A program made the position numbers and the translations under genes. A DNA stretch of 64,000 bases from NCBI GenBank assembly GCA_035536185.1, contig DATLOM010000041.1, positions 1-64,000 on the forward strand, given 5' to 3'. Of this stretch, positions 34,084 to 43,319 are shown piece by piece. This stretch comes from GCA-2861595 sp035536185 (lineage in GTDB: Bacteria; Actinomycetota; Acidimicrobiia; Acidimicrobiales; GCA-2861595). The notes below the pieces were generated by a model that worked only from the letters and a program-made list of their open reading frames with translations, searched no databases and was not told where the DNA came from. Numbering within the stretch: position 1 is the stretch's first letter; each line of letters opens with the position of its first letter.

Positions 34084-34748
34084 GCACGGGCGGCCCCCGC
34101 CGGGCCGGCGGCCGTACCGGCGTCCTCGGAGGGACCTTCGATCCGGTCCACATCGGGCACCTGGTCGTGGCGGTGAACGTCCGCCAGGCCCTCGACCTCG
34201 ACCGGGTGCTGCTGGTGGTGGCCGGTGAGCCATGGCAGAAGGTCGGGACCCGGCCCATCGCGCCCGCCGAGGACCGCTACGCCATGGTGGAGGCGGCACT
34301 GGGCGCGCTGGAGGATCGTCATCTGGAAGCCAGCCGGCTCGAGCTGGACCGGGCCGGGCCGTCGTACATGGCCGACACCCTGGCCGAGCTGTCCCGGCTC
34401 CACCCGAACGACGAGCTGTTCCTCGTCATGGGGCCCGAGGTGGCCGGCGACCTGACCAGCTGGGAGCGCCCGGAGGAGGTGTGCCGGCTGGCCACGCTCG
34501 TGGTCGTGACCCGCCCGCTGGGGGGTTTTGCGCCGCCGGATCCGCCACCGGCGCCGTGGCGGACCGTGGTGGTGGAGGTCCCGGCCCTGGAGGTCTGCAG
34601 CACCGAGATCCGTGCCCGGGTCGCCGCCGGGCGCCCCGTCGACGTGCTCGTTCCCCCTGTTGTCCTCCGCGAAGTTCGCCGGCGCGGCCTGTACGATGGG
34701 CGCACAGATGACCGTCGGTGGGATGACAGAGGTGACGGAGCCGGCTGA
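34080..34748 (+). CDS. nadD: Nicotinate-nucleotide adenylyltransferase
   Basis: NadD joins nicotinate mononucleotide and ATP to deamido-NAD. The 222-residue protein has the nucleotidyltransferase motif GGTFDPVHIGHLV, KVGTRPIAPAEDRYAMVE and the C-terminal STEIRARVAAGRPV (the ISST-like motif). Start ATG overlaps the upstream stop. It is followed by the LytR_C gene and rsfS, the usual actinobacterial order. Confidence 0.94.
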   Translation: MSTGGPRRAGGRTGVLGGTFDPVHIGHLVVAVNVRQALDLDRVLLVVAGEPWQKVGTRPIAPAEDRYAMVEAALGALEDRHLEASRLELDRAGPSYMADTLAELSRLHPNDELFLVMGPEVAGDLTSWERPEEVCRLATLVVVTRPLGGFAPPDPPPAPWRTVVVEVPALEVCSTEIRARVAAGRPVDVLVPPVVLREVRRRGLYDGRTDDRRWDDRGDGAG

Positions 34749-35955
34749 TCCGGTCGAGCCGCCCGACGTCGAGCCGGTCGCCCTCCCGGAGACCCGCCGC
34801 ACCACCAGGAAGCAGCGCAGGAAGCACCAGCGCCAGCTCCGCCGGCGCCGTCGTCTCAGCGTCCTGCTCGTCCTGTCCGCGGTGGCGGGGGCCATCGGCC
34901 TGGCAGGAGCGTTCTGGCCTGGCCAGGGCGGCGGCGGGGCCGGCGACGACCGCGCTCGGGCCGGGTCGCCTCGCCAGGCCGCTCTTCCGGCACCGGGCCC
35001 GGTCCTGCTGGCCCAGCAGAAGGGCTCGGGCCCGGCTGTGTCGCTCACCGTCCTCGTCCCTGCCGCCAACGGCAAGGGAGGCTCCCTCGTTCTCATTCCG
35101 CCGGGCACGATGACCGAGGTGGTCGCCCTCGGCCTCGAGCCCGTGGGCCGCTCACTGGACCTCGGTGGGCCGTCCCGACTCCAGGCCACCGTCGAGAACC
35201 TCCTGGGCGCCAGCCTCGGGGAGGTCTCGGTGCTGGACGACGACGGCATCACCTCCATGCTGCGCCCGGTCGGCCCGCTGACCGTCCGCCTGGGCCAGCC
35301 GGTCGAGGAGGTCGACAAGTCGGGCCGGGTCGAGGTGCTCTTCCAGGCCGGGCCGAACCGGCTGGAGCCCGACGCAGTGGCCGGCTTCTTGTCGGCCAAG
35401 GGCCGCGGCAACGACCTCGAGCGCCTGGCTCGCCACCAGGCCTTCTGGGATGCCTGGCTCGCCGCCCTCCAGTCGCAGCCGGCGGCCGCCCCCACGCAGC
35501 CGGCGGCACTGGCAACGGCCTTCTCCGCTCTGGTGAGCGGGCCGGTTCGGACCCGGGTGGTGCCGGTGGAGAGCTTCGGCACCTCGCCCGAGGACGGCGA
35601 GTTGTACAAGGTGCGGCCGGCCGAGCTGACCCGCATGGTGGCGGCGTCTTTCCCGACCGTGGCCGAGCAGGGGACCCAGTCCCGGCCGCGGGTTCAGATC
35701 CTCAACGGCACCGGCGCCGTGGGCCTCGCCGACTCGGTCCGCGCCCGCCTCGGCGCCCCGTTCGACGTCCGGCTGACGGGCAACGCCGGCAACTTCAACC
35801 ACGACAAGACCGAGATCGTCTTCTATGCCCGGAGCAAGCAGGCCATGGCCGAGAAGGTGCGTAAGGCTCTAGGCGTGGGAAACTTGGTGTTCAGCCGCCG
35901 CCCGCTCGACGTGGTCGACGTCACCATCGTTGTGGGAAAGGACTTTCAACCCTGA
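34696..35955 (+). CDS. LCP-like protein with LytR C-terminal domain, catalytic residues apparently lost
   Basis: The 419-residue product has an acidic start, a very basic stretch (TRKQRRKHQRQLRRRRR), one membrane helix (SVLLVLSAVAGAIGLAGAFW) and an extracellular part. Residues of about 110-280 follow the LytR-CpsA-Psr outline (LTVLVPA, LVLIPPGT, VENLLG, VRPVGPLTVRL-like) but the Arg/Asp residues used to bind the polyprenyl substrate are not seen. The end is a LytR_C domain (VQILNGTGAVGLADSVRARL). The start is uncertain; ATGs at 34708 and 34723 are alternatives. A TACGAT box ends just ahead of these, inside nadD. Confidence 0.75.
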   Translation: MGAQMTVGGMTEVTEPADPVEPPDVEPVALPETRRTTRKQRRKHQRQLRRRRRLSVLLVLSAVAGAIGLAGAFWPGQGGGGAGDDRARAGSPRQAALPAPGPVLLAQQKGSGPAVSLTVLVPAANGKGGSLVLIPPGTMTEVVALGLEPVGRSLDLGGPSRLQATVENLLGASLGEVSVLDDDGITSMLRPVGPLTVRLGQPVEEVDKSGRVEVLFQAGPNRLEPDAVAGFLSAKGRGNDLERLARHQAFWDAWLAALQSQPAAAPTQPAALATAFSALVSGPVRTRVVPVESFGTSPEDGELYKVRPAELTRMVAASFPTVAEQGTQSRPRVQILNGTGAVGLADSVRARLGAPFDVRLTGNAGNFNHDKTEIVFYARSKQAMAEKVRKALGVGNLVFSRRPLDVVDVTIVVGKDFQP

Positions 35956-35957
35956 GC

Positions 35958-36353
35958 ATGCATGAACAGATCAGAGAGCTCGTGGCCGCGGCAGCGATGG
36001 CGGCGGCGGCCAAGAAGGGGGAGGACGTGGTGGTGCTGGAGGTGGGCCAGATCCTGGCCATCACCGACGCCTTCGTCATCACCCACGGCGCCAACACGCG
36101 CCAGGTGCGCACCATCGCCGAGGAGGTGGAGGAGAAGGTGGGCGCCGCCGGCGGCCCCAGGCCCCTCAGGGTCGAAGGGCTGGACGACGCCCGCTGGGTG
36201 CTCCTCGACTACGGCGACTTCGTCGTCCACGTGTTCCTCGACGAGGTGCGCCGCTTCTACGACCTCGAACGGCTCTGGTCCGACGCCCCCCGCGTCGAAT
36301 GGGAGGCCGGTGCCGGCGCCGCCAACGCGGCGGCTACGGCCACCGCCAACTGA
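35958..36353 (+). CDS. rsfS: Ribosomal silencing factor RsfS
   Basis: RsfS binds L14 and blocks subunit joining in starvation. The 131-residue protein has the DUF143 pattern KGEDVVVLEVGQILAITDAFVI, THGANTRQVRTIAEEVEEK, DDARWVLLDYGDFVVHVF and FYDLERLW. It starts 2 nt after the preceding stop. The final 20 residues are Ala-rich and variable. Confidence 0.94.
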   Translation: MHEQIRELVAAAAMAAAAKKGEDVVVLEVGQILAITDAFVITHGANTRQVRTIAEEVEEKVGAAGGPRPLRVEGLDDARWVLLDYGDFVVHVFLDEVRRFYDLERLWSDAPRVEWEAGAGAANAAATATAN

Positions 36354-36401
36354 GGCGCCCGAACTGGTCAAGAAAGAGGAAGCTGCCTTTCACGACCGGG
36401 G

Positions 36402-37040
36402 GTGACCATGCTCTTCGAGAACCGTGCGGATGCAGGACGTCGTCTCGCCGCGCAACTGCAGCACTTGCGGGGCGAAGGCCCGGTGGTCGTCGGCCTCCCG
36501 CGGGGTGGCGTTCCCGTCGCCTACGAAGTGGCACACGCGCTGGGGGCACCGCTGGACGTCATCGTGGTGCGCAAGCTGGGCGTGCCGTTCCAGCCCGAGC
36601 TGGCCATGGGGGCCATCGGTGAGGACGGCGTGCGGATCGTGGATCCTGACGTGCTTCGCATGGTGCGGGTGTCGCCTCCCGAGCTGGCCGCCGTGGAGGC
36701 GCGTGAGCGCAGCGAGCTGGAGCGGCGCGCTCGCCGCTTCCGGGGTGGGCTCGCCCGGGTCCCGTTGGAGGGCCGGACGGCCGTCATCGTCGATGATGGC
36801 GTCGCCACCGGGTCGACGGCCCGGGCCGCCTGCCAGGTCGCACGTGAGCACGGAGCCGCCCGCGTGGTCTTGGCGGTGCCTGTGGCTCCGCCGGGCTGGT
36901 CGGCACGGGTAGGCTCGGGCGCCGACGAACTGGTCTGTCTCGCGACGCCCGAGCCGTTCTATGCAGTAGGGCAGTTCTACGCGGACTTCACCGAGACCTC
37001 TGACCAGGAGGTCCTCACGTGCATCCGGAGCGCGCAGTGA
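36402..37040 (+). CDS. Phosphoribosyltransferase-family protein
   Basis: The 212-residue product has a type I PRTase fold: GLPRGGVPVAYEVA near the N-terminus, DVIVVRKLGVPFQPELAMGA and the PRPP loop AVIVDDGVATGSTA. This version, often found near stress or dormancy genes, has no confirmed substrate. An alternative ATG lies two codons after the GTG. A GGGGGTG stretch runs into the GTG, so ribosome binding is not diagnostic. Confidence 0.85.
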   Translation: MTMLFENRADAGRRLAAQLQHLRGEGPVVVGLPRGGVPVAYEVAHALGAPLDVIVVRKLGVPFQPELAMGAIGEDGVRIVDPDVLRMVRVSPPELAAVEARERSELERRARRFRGGLARVPLEGRTAVIVDDGVATGSTARAACQVAREHGAARVVLAVPVAPPGWSARVGSGADELVCLATPEPFYAVGQFYADFTETSDQEVLTCIRSAQ

Positions 37041-37063
37041 CAAAGTGCGTGCTACTGCGGCCG

Positions 37064-37069
37064 TATGAT
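37064..37069 (+). promoter_or_regulatory. Putative -10 box of leaderless promoter for GAF-ANTAR gene
   Basis: TATGAT, the best -10 match in the window, ends exactly 6 nt before ATG 37076. No Shine-Dalgarno lies between. It marks the start of the signalling island. Confidence 0.5.
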
Positions 37070-37075
37070 CGGATC

Positions 37076-37783
37076 ATGTCTCACGCCTCAGACGATGTCG
37101 TTCAAGTCGCGGAGACCTTCGCGGCGGTGGCTCGGACGCTGTCCGAGGACTCTGGCGAGGTGCAGGGTGCCCTGGACAAGATCGTCCACTTGGCCGTGGA
37201 TTCCCTGGACGCGTGCGAGTTCGCAGGGATCTCCTTGGTGGAGAAGGGGAAGTTCAGCTCCCCGGCTTCCAGCAACGACATTCCGAACAAGGTCGACACG
37301 ATCCAGTCCGAGACCGGCGAGGGCCCCTGCATCGACGCCATAAAGGAGCATGAGGTGTTCAAGACAGGCGACCTCAGGAGCGAGAAGCGTTGGCCTCGGT
37401 TCTCGACACGGGCATTCGAAGAAACGGGTATCAGCAGCATCTTGTCGATCCGGCTGTTCGTAGAGCAGGACACCATGGGATCGCTCAACCTGTACTCCAC
37501 GGCCTGTGACGCGTTCGATGACAGCGACGTGGCCCTGGGGACGGTGTTCGGCGTTCACGCCGCGGTGGCCATGTCCGCCGCACGTCGGGAGGAGAGCCTC
37601 GAGCAGAAGGCCGAGAGCCGTGACGTGATCGGGAGAGCGAAGGGGATTCTCATGGCTCGCTCGGGTGCCACCGACGACGAAGCGTTCGAGATGCTCAAGG
37701 CTGCCTCTCAGCGGATGAACGTGAAGCTTCGCGACATCGCACAGCGAGTTGCGGAGCAGGCGCCGCCGCCTCCGGCTCCCTAG
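37076..37783 (+). CDS. GAF-ANTAR RNA-binding regulator
   Basis: ANTAR domains bind paired hairpins in mRNA leaders and prevent termination; GAF senses a ligand or redox state. The 235-residue product has a GAF domain (about residues 30-165: CEFAGISLVEKGKF, GEGPCIDAI, LSIRLFVEQDTMGSLNLYS) followed by the ANTAR helices (RDVIGRAKGILMARSGATDDEAFEML and VKLRDIAQRV). A Pro-rich tail ends it. No target hairpin pair is obvious nearby. Confidence 0.92.
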   Translation: MSHASDDVVQVAETFAAVARTLSEDSGEVQGALDKIVHLAVDSLDACEFAGISLVEKGKFSSPASSNDIPNKVDTIQSETGEGPCIDAIKEHEVFKTGDLRSEKRWPRFSTRAFEETGISSILSIRLFVEQDTMGSLNLYSTACDAFDDSDVALGTVFGVHAAVAMSAARREESLEQKAESRDVIGRAKGILMARSGATDDEAFEMLKAASQRMNVKLRDIAQRVAEQAPPPPAP

Positions 37784-37949
37784 GTGGGCTTCGACACGAG
37801 CAGGATGAGCGATACGATCTGCCGGCCCTCCACGTGTCGCGGTATTCGTGGTCATCTTTCCGCCCCGTGGGCGACAGGTTGGCGTAAGGTACACAGCGCA
37901 GAAGGGACCGACGCACGATCTGGTGCCGCGCGCCCCTCCGCTCCAACTC

Positions 37950-38870
37950 ATGATGCGGATACTGCTCGTTGAAGACGACCAAGTGCAGCGAAAGCTGCTC
38001 AGCGCCGCGCTGGCCAAAGCGCTGGCCAAGGATGCCCACACGGTCGAACATGCTGATCGGTTGTCACGAGCGCTCGTCCTGTTACACCAGGAGCACTTCG
38101 ACCTAGTCCTGTTGGACCTCGGGCTGCCCGACTCCGACGGCTTCGACACCCTCAGGATCACCAGGGCCGAGGCGCCCGACACGGCCATCATCGTGCTGAC
38201 GGGCGAAGACGACGACGCGCTCGGTGCCCGGGTGGTGAGGGAAGGCGCTCAGGACTTCCTGACCAAGGGGACGTTCCCGATCGGGAGCCTCGGGCGTTCC
38301 ATCAGCTACGCGATAGAACGGCACCGCCATCTTCAGGACCTGAGGCGAGTCGCCCTGCTCGACGAGCTCACGGGGCTGTTCAACCGCCGCGGCTTCCTCG
38401 CGCTGTCCTGGCACCAACTGAAGGTGGCGTCGAGAACCAAGTGCCCCACGACGATGCTCTTCTTCGACGTCGACGGAATGAAGACGATCAACGACACGCT
38501 GGGCCACAAGCACGGTGACGCCGCGCTCGTCGCCGTGGCCGAGATCCTGCGGGCCGGGTTCCGGGAGTCTGACATCGTGGGTCGGGTCGGCGGAGACGAG
38601 TTCTGTGCCCTCTTGATCGACGACCGTCGCGAGCTCGATCCGTTGACTCGGGTGCGTTCGTGCCTCGAGACTCTCAACGCTGGCGACCGCCGACCCTACC
38701 GGTTCTCGGTCAGCATGGGTGCCGTGCGCTACGACCCTGATCATCCGTGCTCGGTCGAGGAGCTCATGGAGCGAGCCGACAGGGCCATGTACTGCGACAA
38801 GCAAGGCAAGCAGGGGTCCCTGATCCCCGGGTCGCGACCTCCGGTGGTATCGGTTCCTCGCCCCACGTAG
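37950..38870 (+). CDS. Response regulator with GGDEF output (predicted diguanylate cyclase)
   Basis: The 306-residue protein has a receiver domain (MRILLVEDDQVQRKLL, phosphoacceptor Asp in VLLDLGLPD, VLTGEDDDA) and a GGDEF domain (about residues 140-300) with LDELTGLFNRRGF, FFDVDGMKTIND and the intact active-site motif GGDEF. It should make c-di-GMP when phosphorylated. An RxxD inhibitory site is not clear. The ATG at 37950 is chosen; ATG at 37953 is equally possible. The kinase is likely among the neighbours. Confidence 0.9.
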   Translation: MMRILLVEDDQVQRKLLSAALAKALAKDAHTVEHADRLSRALVLLHQEHFDLVLLDLGLPDSDGFDTLRITRAEAPDTAIIVLTGEDDDALGARVVREGAQDFLTKGTFPIGSLGRSISYAIERHRHLQDLRRVALLDELTGLFNRRGFLALSWHQLKVASRTKCPTTMLFFDVDGMKTINDTLGHKHGDAALVAVAEILRAGFRESDIVGRVGGDEFCALLIDDRRELDPLTRVRSCLETLNAGDRRPYRFSVSMGAVRYDPDHPCSVEELMERADRAMYCDKQGKQGSLIPGSRPPVVSVPRPT

Positions 38871-39059
38871 CAGGCCTGCACTCGTGATCCATTTCACATG
38901 ACTACCGGTCCATTTGGCCCGTGAAGGGAGCTACAATTGGCCTGCAGCCCTGTCCCACAAGCGCTCACGGTTGATCGTCGCACCGGTGTCACCTCTGGGC
39001 TGAGGGGGCAAGCCCTCGCTTGCGTTCTTGGAGCCGCGTCCAATCGCGGGGGTGGCCAA

Positions 39060-39896
39060 GTGTCAGAACCGAGATCAACTGCAGCCAGGATCTCTCCACC
39101 GGTGTCGCTCGCCAGGCTTGGGGAGGTCATCGCCGAATCGCGGGTGCCCATCGTGGTGTGCAGCCTCCCCGATCTATGGGTCCTGCTGGCCAACGATGCC
39201 GCCGCGGACTTGTTCTGCCGTCCTCAAAGCGACATCCTGGGCCGGCGCGCCAGTGAGATCTGGGCGGGAGGCGCTGTAGGGATGTCGGAGACGGCGTTGT
39301 CGGCACTCGGGGCGGGAGCCATAGAGAGCTTCCGGGCACGGCGCGAGATCGCAACCCCGGCGGGCTCGGTGAAGGTGTGGCTCTGGGCACGTGCCGTCGA
39401 GCTCGACGAAGGCCCGGTAGGCGTGGGCGTCGTGCTGTCCGAGGCCGAGGGCAGAGCCGCAGGCCGCCTGATCGGTGACTACTTCGGGATGGATGCGATC
39501 GATGTCGCCGTCGGCACCATCGGCCCGGCAGGGCGTGTGGGCCCGGCCGCGCCAGGGGGAGAGGTCCCGGCCAACAGGTCGGAGGCCGACCGCTTTGCCG
39601 ACCTCGAGCGCCAGGTACTTCAGATCGCCGCTGAGCTCCATTCCGTCAGCCTGGTGCGTCGAGATCCATCCGCCGTCCACGAGAGCCGGGAGCCGGCCCT
39701 GGACCACCTCTCCCCGCGTCAGCGTGAGATCGTCGAGCGCCTGCTTCGCGGAGAACGGATACCGACCATTGCGGAAGCGATGTACCTGAGCCCCAGCACG
39801 GTGCGAAACCATCTGTCGAACGTGTTCCGGCGGCTGGGTGTCAACTCACAAGCCGAGCTGCTGGCGAGGTTGCGTTCTGAAGCCCCCGGTTCGTGA
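39060..39896 (+). CDS. PAS-domain LuxR-type transcription factor
   Basis: The 278-residue product has a PAS-like N-terminal domain (VPIVVCSLPDLWVLLANDAAADLF, LGRRASEIW) and a C-terminal LuxR helix-turn-helix (LSPRQREIVERLLRG, YLSPSTVRNHLSNVFRRLGV). There is no receiver domain. The GTG at 39060 follows GGGGGTGG at about 4 nt; a TTG at 38937 would add 41 unstructured residues. A TACAAT box at 38932-38937 is a candidate promoter with a leader of about 115 nt. Confidence 0.8.
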   Translation: MSEPRSTAARISPPVSLARLGEVIAESRVPIVVCSLPDLWVLLANDAAADLFCRPQSDILGRRASEIWAGGAVGMSETALSALGAGAIESFRARREIATPAGSVKVWLWARAVELDEGPVGVGVVLSEAEGRAAGRLIGDYFGMDAIDVAVGTIGPAGRVGPAAPGGEVPANRSEADRFADLERQVLQIAAELHSVSLVRRDPSAVHESREPALDHLSPRQREIVERLLRGERIPTIAEAMYLSPSTVRNHLSNVFRRLGVNSQAELLARLRSEAPGS

Positions 39897-39913
39897 TCGG
39901 AAGGATCTGCGGT

Positions 39914-42900
39914 TCAAGATCGTGAGGCTGCCGCCGCGTCGAGCGCGGGCCGAAACTGGGTAGTGGAGGCGGCTCCGGAGCGAAGCTCCCGAGCGCGAAG
40001 TGCCTCCCGCACTGTCCGGACGAGCGCATCGGCCTGGAACGGCTTCTCCACCAGCCACGGCTTCTCGCCGAGGCGCAACTCCGGCAGGAGCCTATCGGTG
40101 AAACCCGAGATGAACACCACCTCGAGGTCCGGGTGACTCCGGGCCAACTTCTGCGCGAGGTCGATCCCGCCCATCTCCGGCATGACCACATCCGTAACCA
40201 GTACGTCGACCATCCCGAGCTCGTCATCCACGACCGCCAGTGCCTCCACGCCGTTGGAGGCGGTGAGCACGTGATAGCCGGCGTGCGTCAGGATGTCAGA
40301 GGTAAGGCTGCGGACCTCCTCTTCGTCCTCCACGAGGAGGACGCTTCGAGAGCGGTTGTCGGACGAGCTGGCGGGGCCGACACCGCCACTTTCCAGGACC
40401 CCCGGTGTGGCGACGGCAGGAATGATGACAGTGAACTCAGTGCCCTCGCCCGGGCGGCTTTGGACTTGGACATGGCCGTTTACGCCTGCGACGATCCCGT
40501 ACACGCTGGCCAAGCCCAAGCCGGTGCCTTTCCCCTGGGGCTTGGTGGTGAAGAATGGCTCGAAGCAGGCGGCCGCCGTCTCTGCGTCCATGCCCAGGCC
40601 GGTGTCGGCCACAGTGAGCACGGCGTACTCTCCACGAGGCACGCCGCCCCAGGTCTCGGCGTCGCCGCCATCGATCACCACCCGGGAGGTGGCAATGAGA
40701 AGGGACCCGCCGGCGGGCATCGCATCCCGGGCGTTCACGGCCAAGTTCAGGACCAACTGGTCGAACTCCGAGCGCTCGATGGTGGCGTACCCAGCAGCAG
40801 GGTCGGTCCTCGCCTCCAGCGAGATGTCCTTGCCGAGCGTGCGCGACAGCAGCTCGTGCACCGACAACACTGCCTCGTTCAGGTCCAGGACCGTCCGTGT
40901 GGCGACACGTTTCCGGCTGAAGGTCAGCAATCTGCTGGTCAACGCCGCCGCCCGCTCGGCCGCCGTCCTGATCGCCTCCAACCCCGAGCGGACCTCGGCG
41001 TCCTCATCTACCAGGTCCAGGAGTAGCACGCTGTAGTTGAGGACGATGGTCAACAGGTTGTTGAAGTCATGCGCGACGCCGCCTGCCAGCCGACCCACCG
41101 CTTCGAGCTTCTGGGCCTGAAGGAGTTGGTTCTCGAGTGACTTGCGAAAAGTGACATCGGCGGCGAGCAGGATGGCGCCTGTTACGTCGCCGGCCCCGTT
41201 CCGCAGGGCACCGGCGGACACCTCGAGCTGAACTTGGCCTTTTTCACCTTCGGACCCCGAGATGCGCTCGCCGGCAATCTGCTCTCCCCCCGTGACCCGA
41301 GTGAACAGCTCTGAAAGCACCGGATGCTCACGCAGGTCGAGAGGCGCATCGCCGGGAGAGCCGCCCGCAAAGGCCGACTCGGCGGCGGGATTGCACAGCG
41401 TGGCGTGTCCACTCACATCCACCTCGACAATGGCCAGAGGAGCCGCCTCGACGAGCTGGCGGAACCTCTCCTCACTGGCCCGCAGATGGTCCTCGGCTTG
41501 TCGACGATCGCTCACGTCCGAAGAGGTGCCGATGACCGCCACCAGCGCACCGGAGTCGTCGAAGGCAGCTGTGGTGGTGACGGCTGCCGGGAAGCGAGAT
41601 CCGTCGCGCCGGCACATCCAGAACTCCCCGGACCAGCTCTCGCCCGTCGTGAGCTCCCTCATGATCTCGGCTGCCGAGTCGATGGCTTCGGGTGAGATTA
41701 TCGTGACGATCGGCTGACCCAGGATCTCCTTGGCCCTCCAGCCGTAGAGCCGCTCGGCCGCGCTGTTCCAGTAGATGATGACTCCCTGCGGGTCGGTGGC
41801 GATGACCGCGTGGGCCACAGCGTCGAGGAGGCCGGCCTGGAAGCGAAGGGACTCTTCTGTTTTCTTCCGTTCCGTGACGTCCTCGAGCGTGCCGTGAGGG
41901 CCGTTTTGGGCATCGCCGACGGCCGGGGAGCTCCGGGAATGGACCCAACGGATCGAGCCGTCGTTGACGATCACACGGTATTGCAGGTCGATGGAACCGC
42001 CATGCGTGATCGTCTCGACCGCAGCATCGAAGATAGACTTGTCCTTTGGGTGCACCATCTCGCGCAACGTCCCCAAAGTCGGAGCACCCGCTCGAGGATC
42101 CATGGCCATGATCCGGTAGAGCTCGTCCGACCACAACAGCCGTGACGTCTTCAGGTCCTGCGCCCAACTGCCGATGTGCGTCAGCTCCTGGGCCTCGTTG
42201 AGCTGACGGGCCACTGCCCGCAGCTCTGACTCCACCTGCTTCTGCTCGATGATGGTGAGGCTGTACCGGATGAGGACCAGCACACTGAGTGTGATCAGTG
42301 ACAGCACCATGAACCGATCCGGCTGAGACCCCGCCGCTATGCTTGTGGCGGTTACGCCGGCGACGAGACCGGCAGGCGCATAGGGCATCAACAATGGCCA
42401 AAGCGGATTGGTGTCAGTACTATCGCGGCCCCGTTCGGCACTGGGTGGTACTCGAGCGGCCACGGCAACGAACAGGAAGCTGAGCAGCCAACCCACGTCC
42501 ATGACGTGGCCGGTGTGGTACTGGCCGTCTGCCAGGAGGTAGGCGTACGCCGTGTTGGTCATACAGAGGATCAAGATCCCCGATCCGACCAGCAGAAGTG
42601 AGAACTGTTCGCGGCGACAGCGGGCGAAAACGGCGATCACGAGACAGGCGACGACGGCTGTTCCTCCTGGGTAAGCGAGGGCAAGGCTCTTCGCCAATGT
42701 GCCGTCGTAGTCGGCGTGCCACGTGGTCTGGAGGGCAGAGAACCAGCTCAGGCAGGCGAAGGAGGCGGCGATCAGGAACCCGTCCAGGATCGTCCGCAGG
42801 CGGGACGCCGTTGTGGGCATGTGTGCGAACCGGAGAACTCCCCAACCCGCGAGCGGTATCGCCAGGACGAACCCCAGGTCCCCCGGGGAGGGAAAGGGCG

Positions 42901-43207
42901 TCGCCCGGCCGAGCACGTCCTGGTAGAGCACCCAGACCCCTTGTCCAGCCACCCAGGACAAGTACGAGAGGCCGAGGAATGTCCAGGCGCTGCGGTCACG
43001 GCCGGGGGTGCGGCGGCCTCGGCTGAAGCACGAAACTGCAGTTACGGCAGCCGCGCCCAGCAGAGCAAGATCGTCGAAAGCCTTTGTGACTGCCGGTCCA
43101 CCGAGCTCGAGATTGGTCCAGGCGGTGAAAACGAAGATCGAGAACGCGGCCCAGAGCAGCGTGGGTTTGAGGCGCTGGTCGGGAGGACGACCACCGAGGA
43201 TCACCAT
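39914..43207 (-). CDS. Membrane hybrid histidine kinase (about ten TM segments, three PAS, HisKA, HATPase, REC)
   Basis: The 1097-residue product has about ten membrane helices in its first 340 residues, a sensor region of unknown ligand, then three PAS/PAC units (GSWAQDLKTSRLLWSDELYRI; DAVAHAVIATDPQGVIIYWN; RFRQLVEAAPLAIVEVDVSG). HisKA has GGVAHDFNNLL with the phospho-accepting His, and the ATPase domain has NLAVNARDAMP and GTGLGLASVYGI. The C-terminal receiver has its Asp in VTDVVMPEMGG. ATG 43207 is preferred; a TTG at 43270 is possible. It is convergent with the PAS-LuxR gene. Confidence 0.9.
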   Translation of the reverse strand: MVILGGRPPDQRLKPTLLWAAFSIFVFTAWTNLELGGPAVTKAFDDLALLGAAAVTAVSCFSRGRRTPGRDRSAWTFLGLSYLSWVAGQGVWVLYQDVLGRATPFPSPGDLGFVLAIPLAGWGVLRFAHMPTTASRLRTILDGFLIAASFACLSWFSALQTTWHADYDGTLAKSLALAYPGGTAVVACLVIAVFARCRREQFSLLLVGSGILILCMTNTAYAYLLADGQYHTGHVMDVGWLLSFLFVAVAARVPPSAERGRDSTDTNPLWPLLMPYAPAGLVAGVTATSIAAGSQPDRFMVLSLITLSVLVLIRYSLTIIEQKQVESELRAVARQLNEAQELTHIGSWAQDLKTSRLLWSDELYRIMAMDPRAGAPTLGTLREMVHPKDKSIFDAAVETITHGGSIDLQYRVIVNDGSIRWVHSRSSPAVGDAQNGPHGTLEDVTERKKTEESLRFQAGLLDAVAHAVIATDPQGVIIYWNSAAERLYGWRAKEILGQPIVTIISPEAIDSAAEIMRELTTGESWSGEFWMCRRDGSRFPAAVTTTAAFDDSGALVAVIGTSSDVSDRRQAEDHLRASEERFRQLVEAAPLAIVEVDVSGHATLCNPAAESAFAGGSPGDAPLDLREHPVLSELFTRVTGGEQIAGERISGSEGEKGQVQLEVSAGALRNGAGDVTGAILLAADVTFRKSLENQLLQAQKLEAVGRLAGGVAHDFNNLLTIVLNYSVLLLDLVDEDAEVRSGLEAIRTAAERAAALTSRLLTFSRKRVATRTVLDLNEAVLSVHELLSRTLGKDISLEARTDPAAGYATIERSEFDQLVLNLAVNARDAMPAGGSLLIATSRVVIDGGDAETWGGVPRGEYAVLTVADTGLGMDAETAAACFEPFFTTKPQGKGTGLGLASVYGIVAGVNGHVQVQSRPGEGTEFTVIIPAVATPGVLESGGVGPASSSDNRSRSVLLVEDEEEVRSLTSDILTHAGYHVLTASNGVEALAVVDDELGMVDVLVTDVVMPEMGGIDLAQKLARSHPDLEVVFISGFTDRLLPELRLGEKPWLVEKPFQADALVRTVREALRARELRSGAASTTQFRPALDAAAASRS

Positions 43208-43319
43208 GTGTGGCCGACGGATGCGCCCAACTTGATCCGACGCGATTTCTGCACCCTCTCCACAGAGCAATATCGGCTTCGCAGGGGTGAGGTTGAGACG
43301 TCCGAGGGAGTTCGTGTCA

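Noticed and set aside
37784..37949. A longer start for the REC-GGDEF protein at 37848
   Set aside because: The extra 34 residues show no domain similarity, whereas ATG 37950 gives the exact receiver-domain N-terminus.
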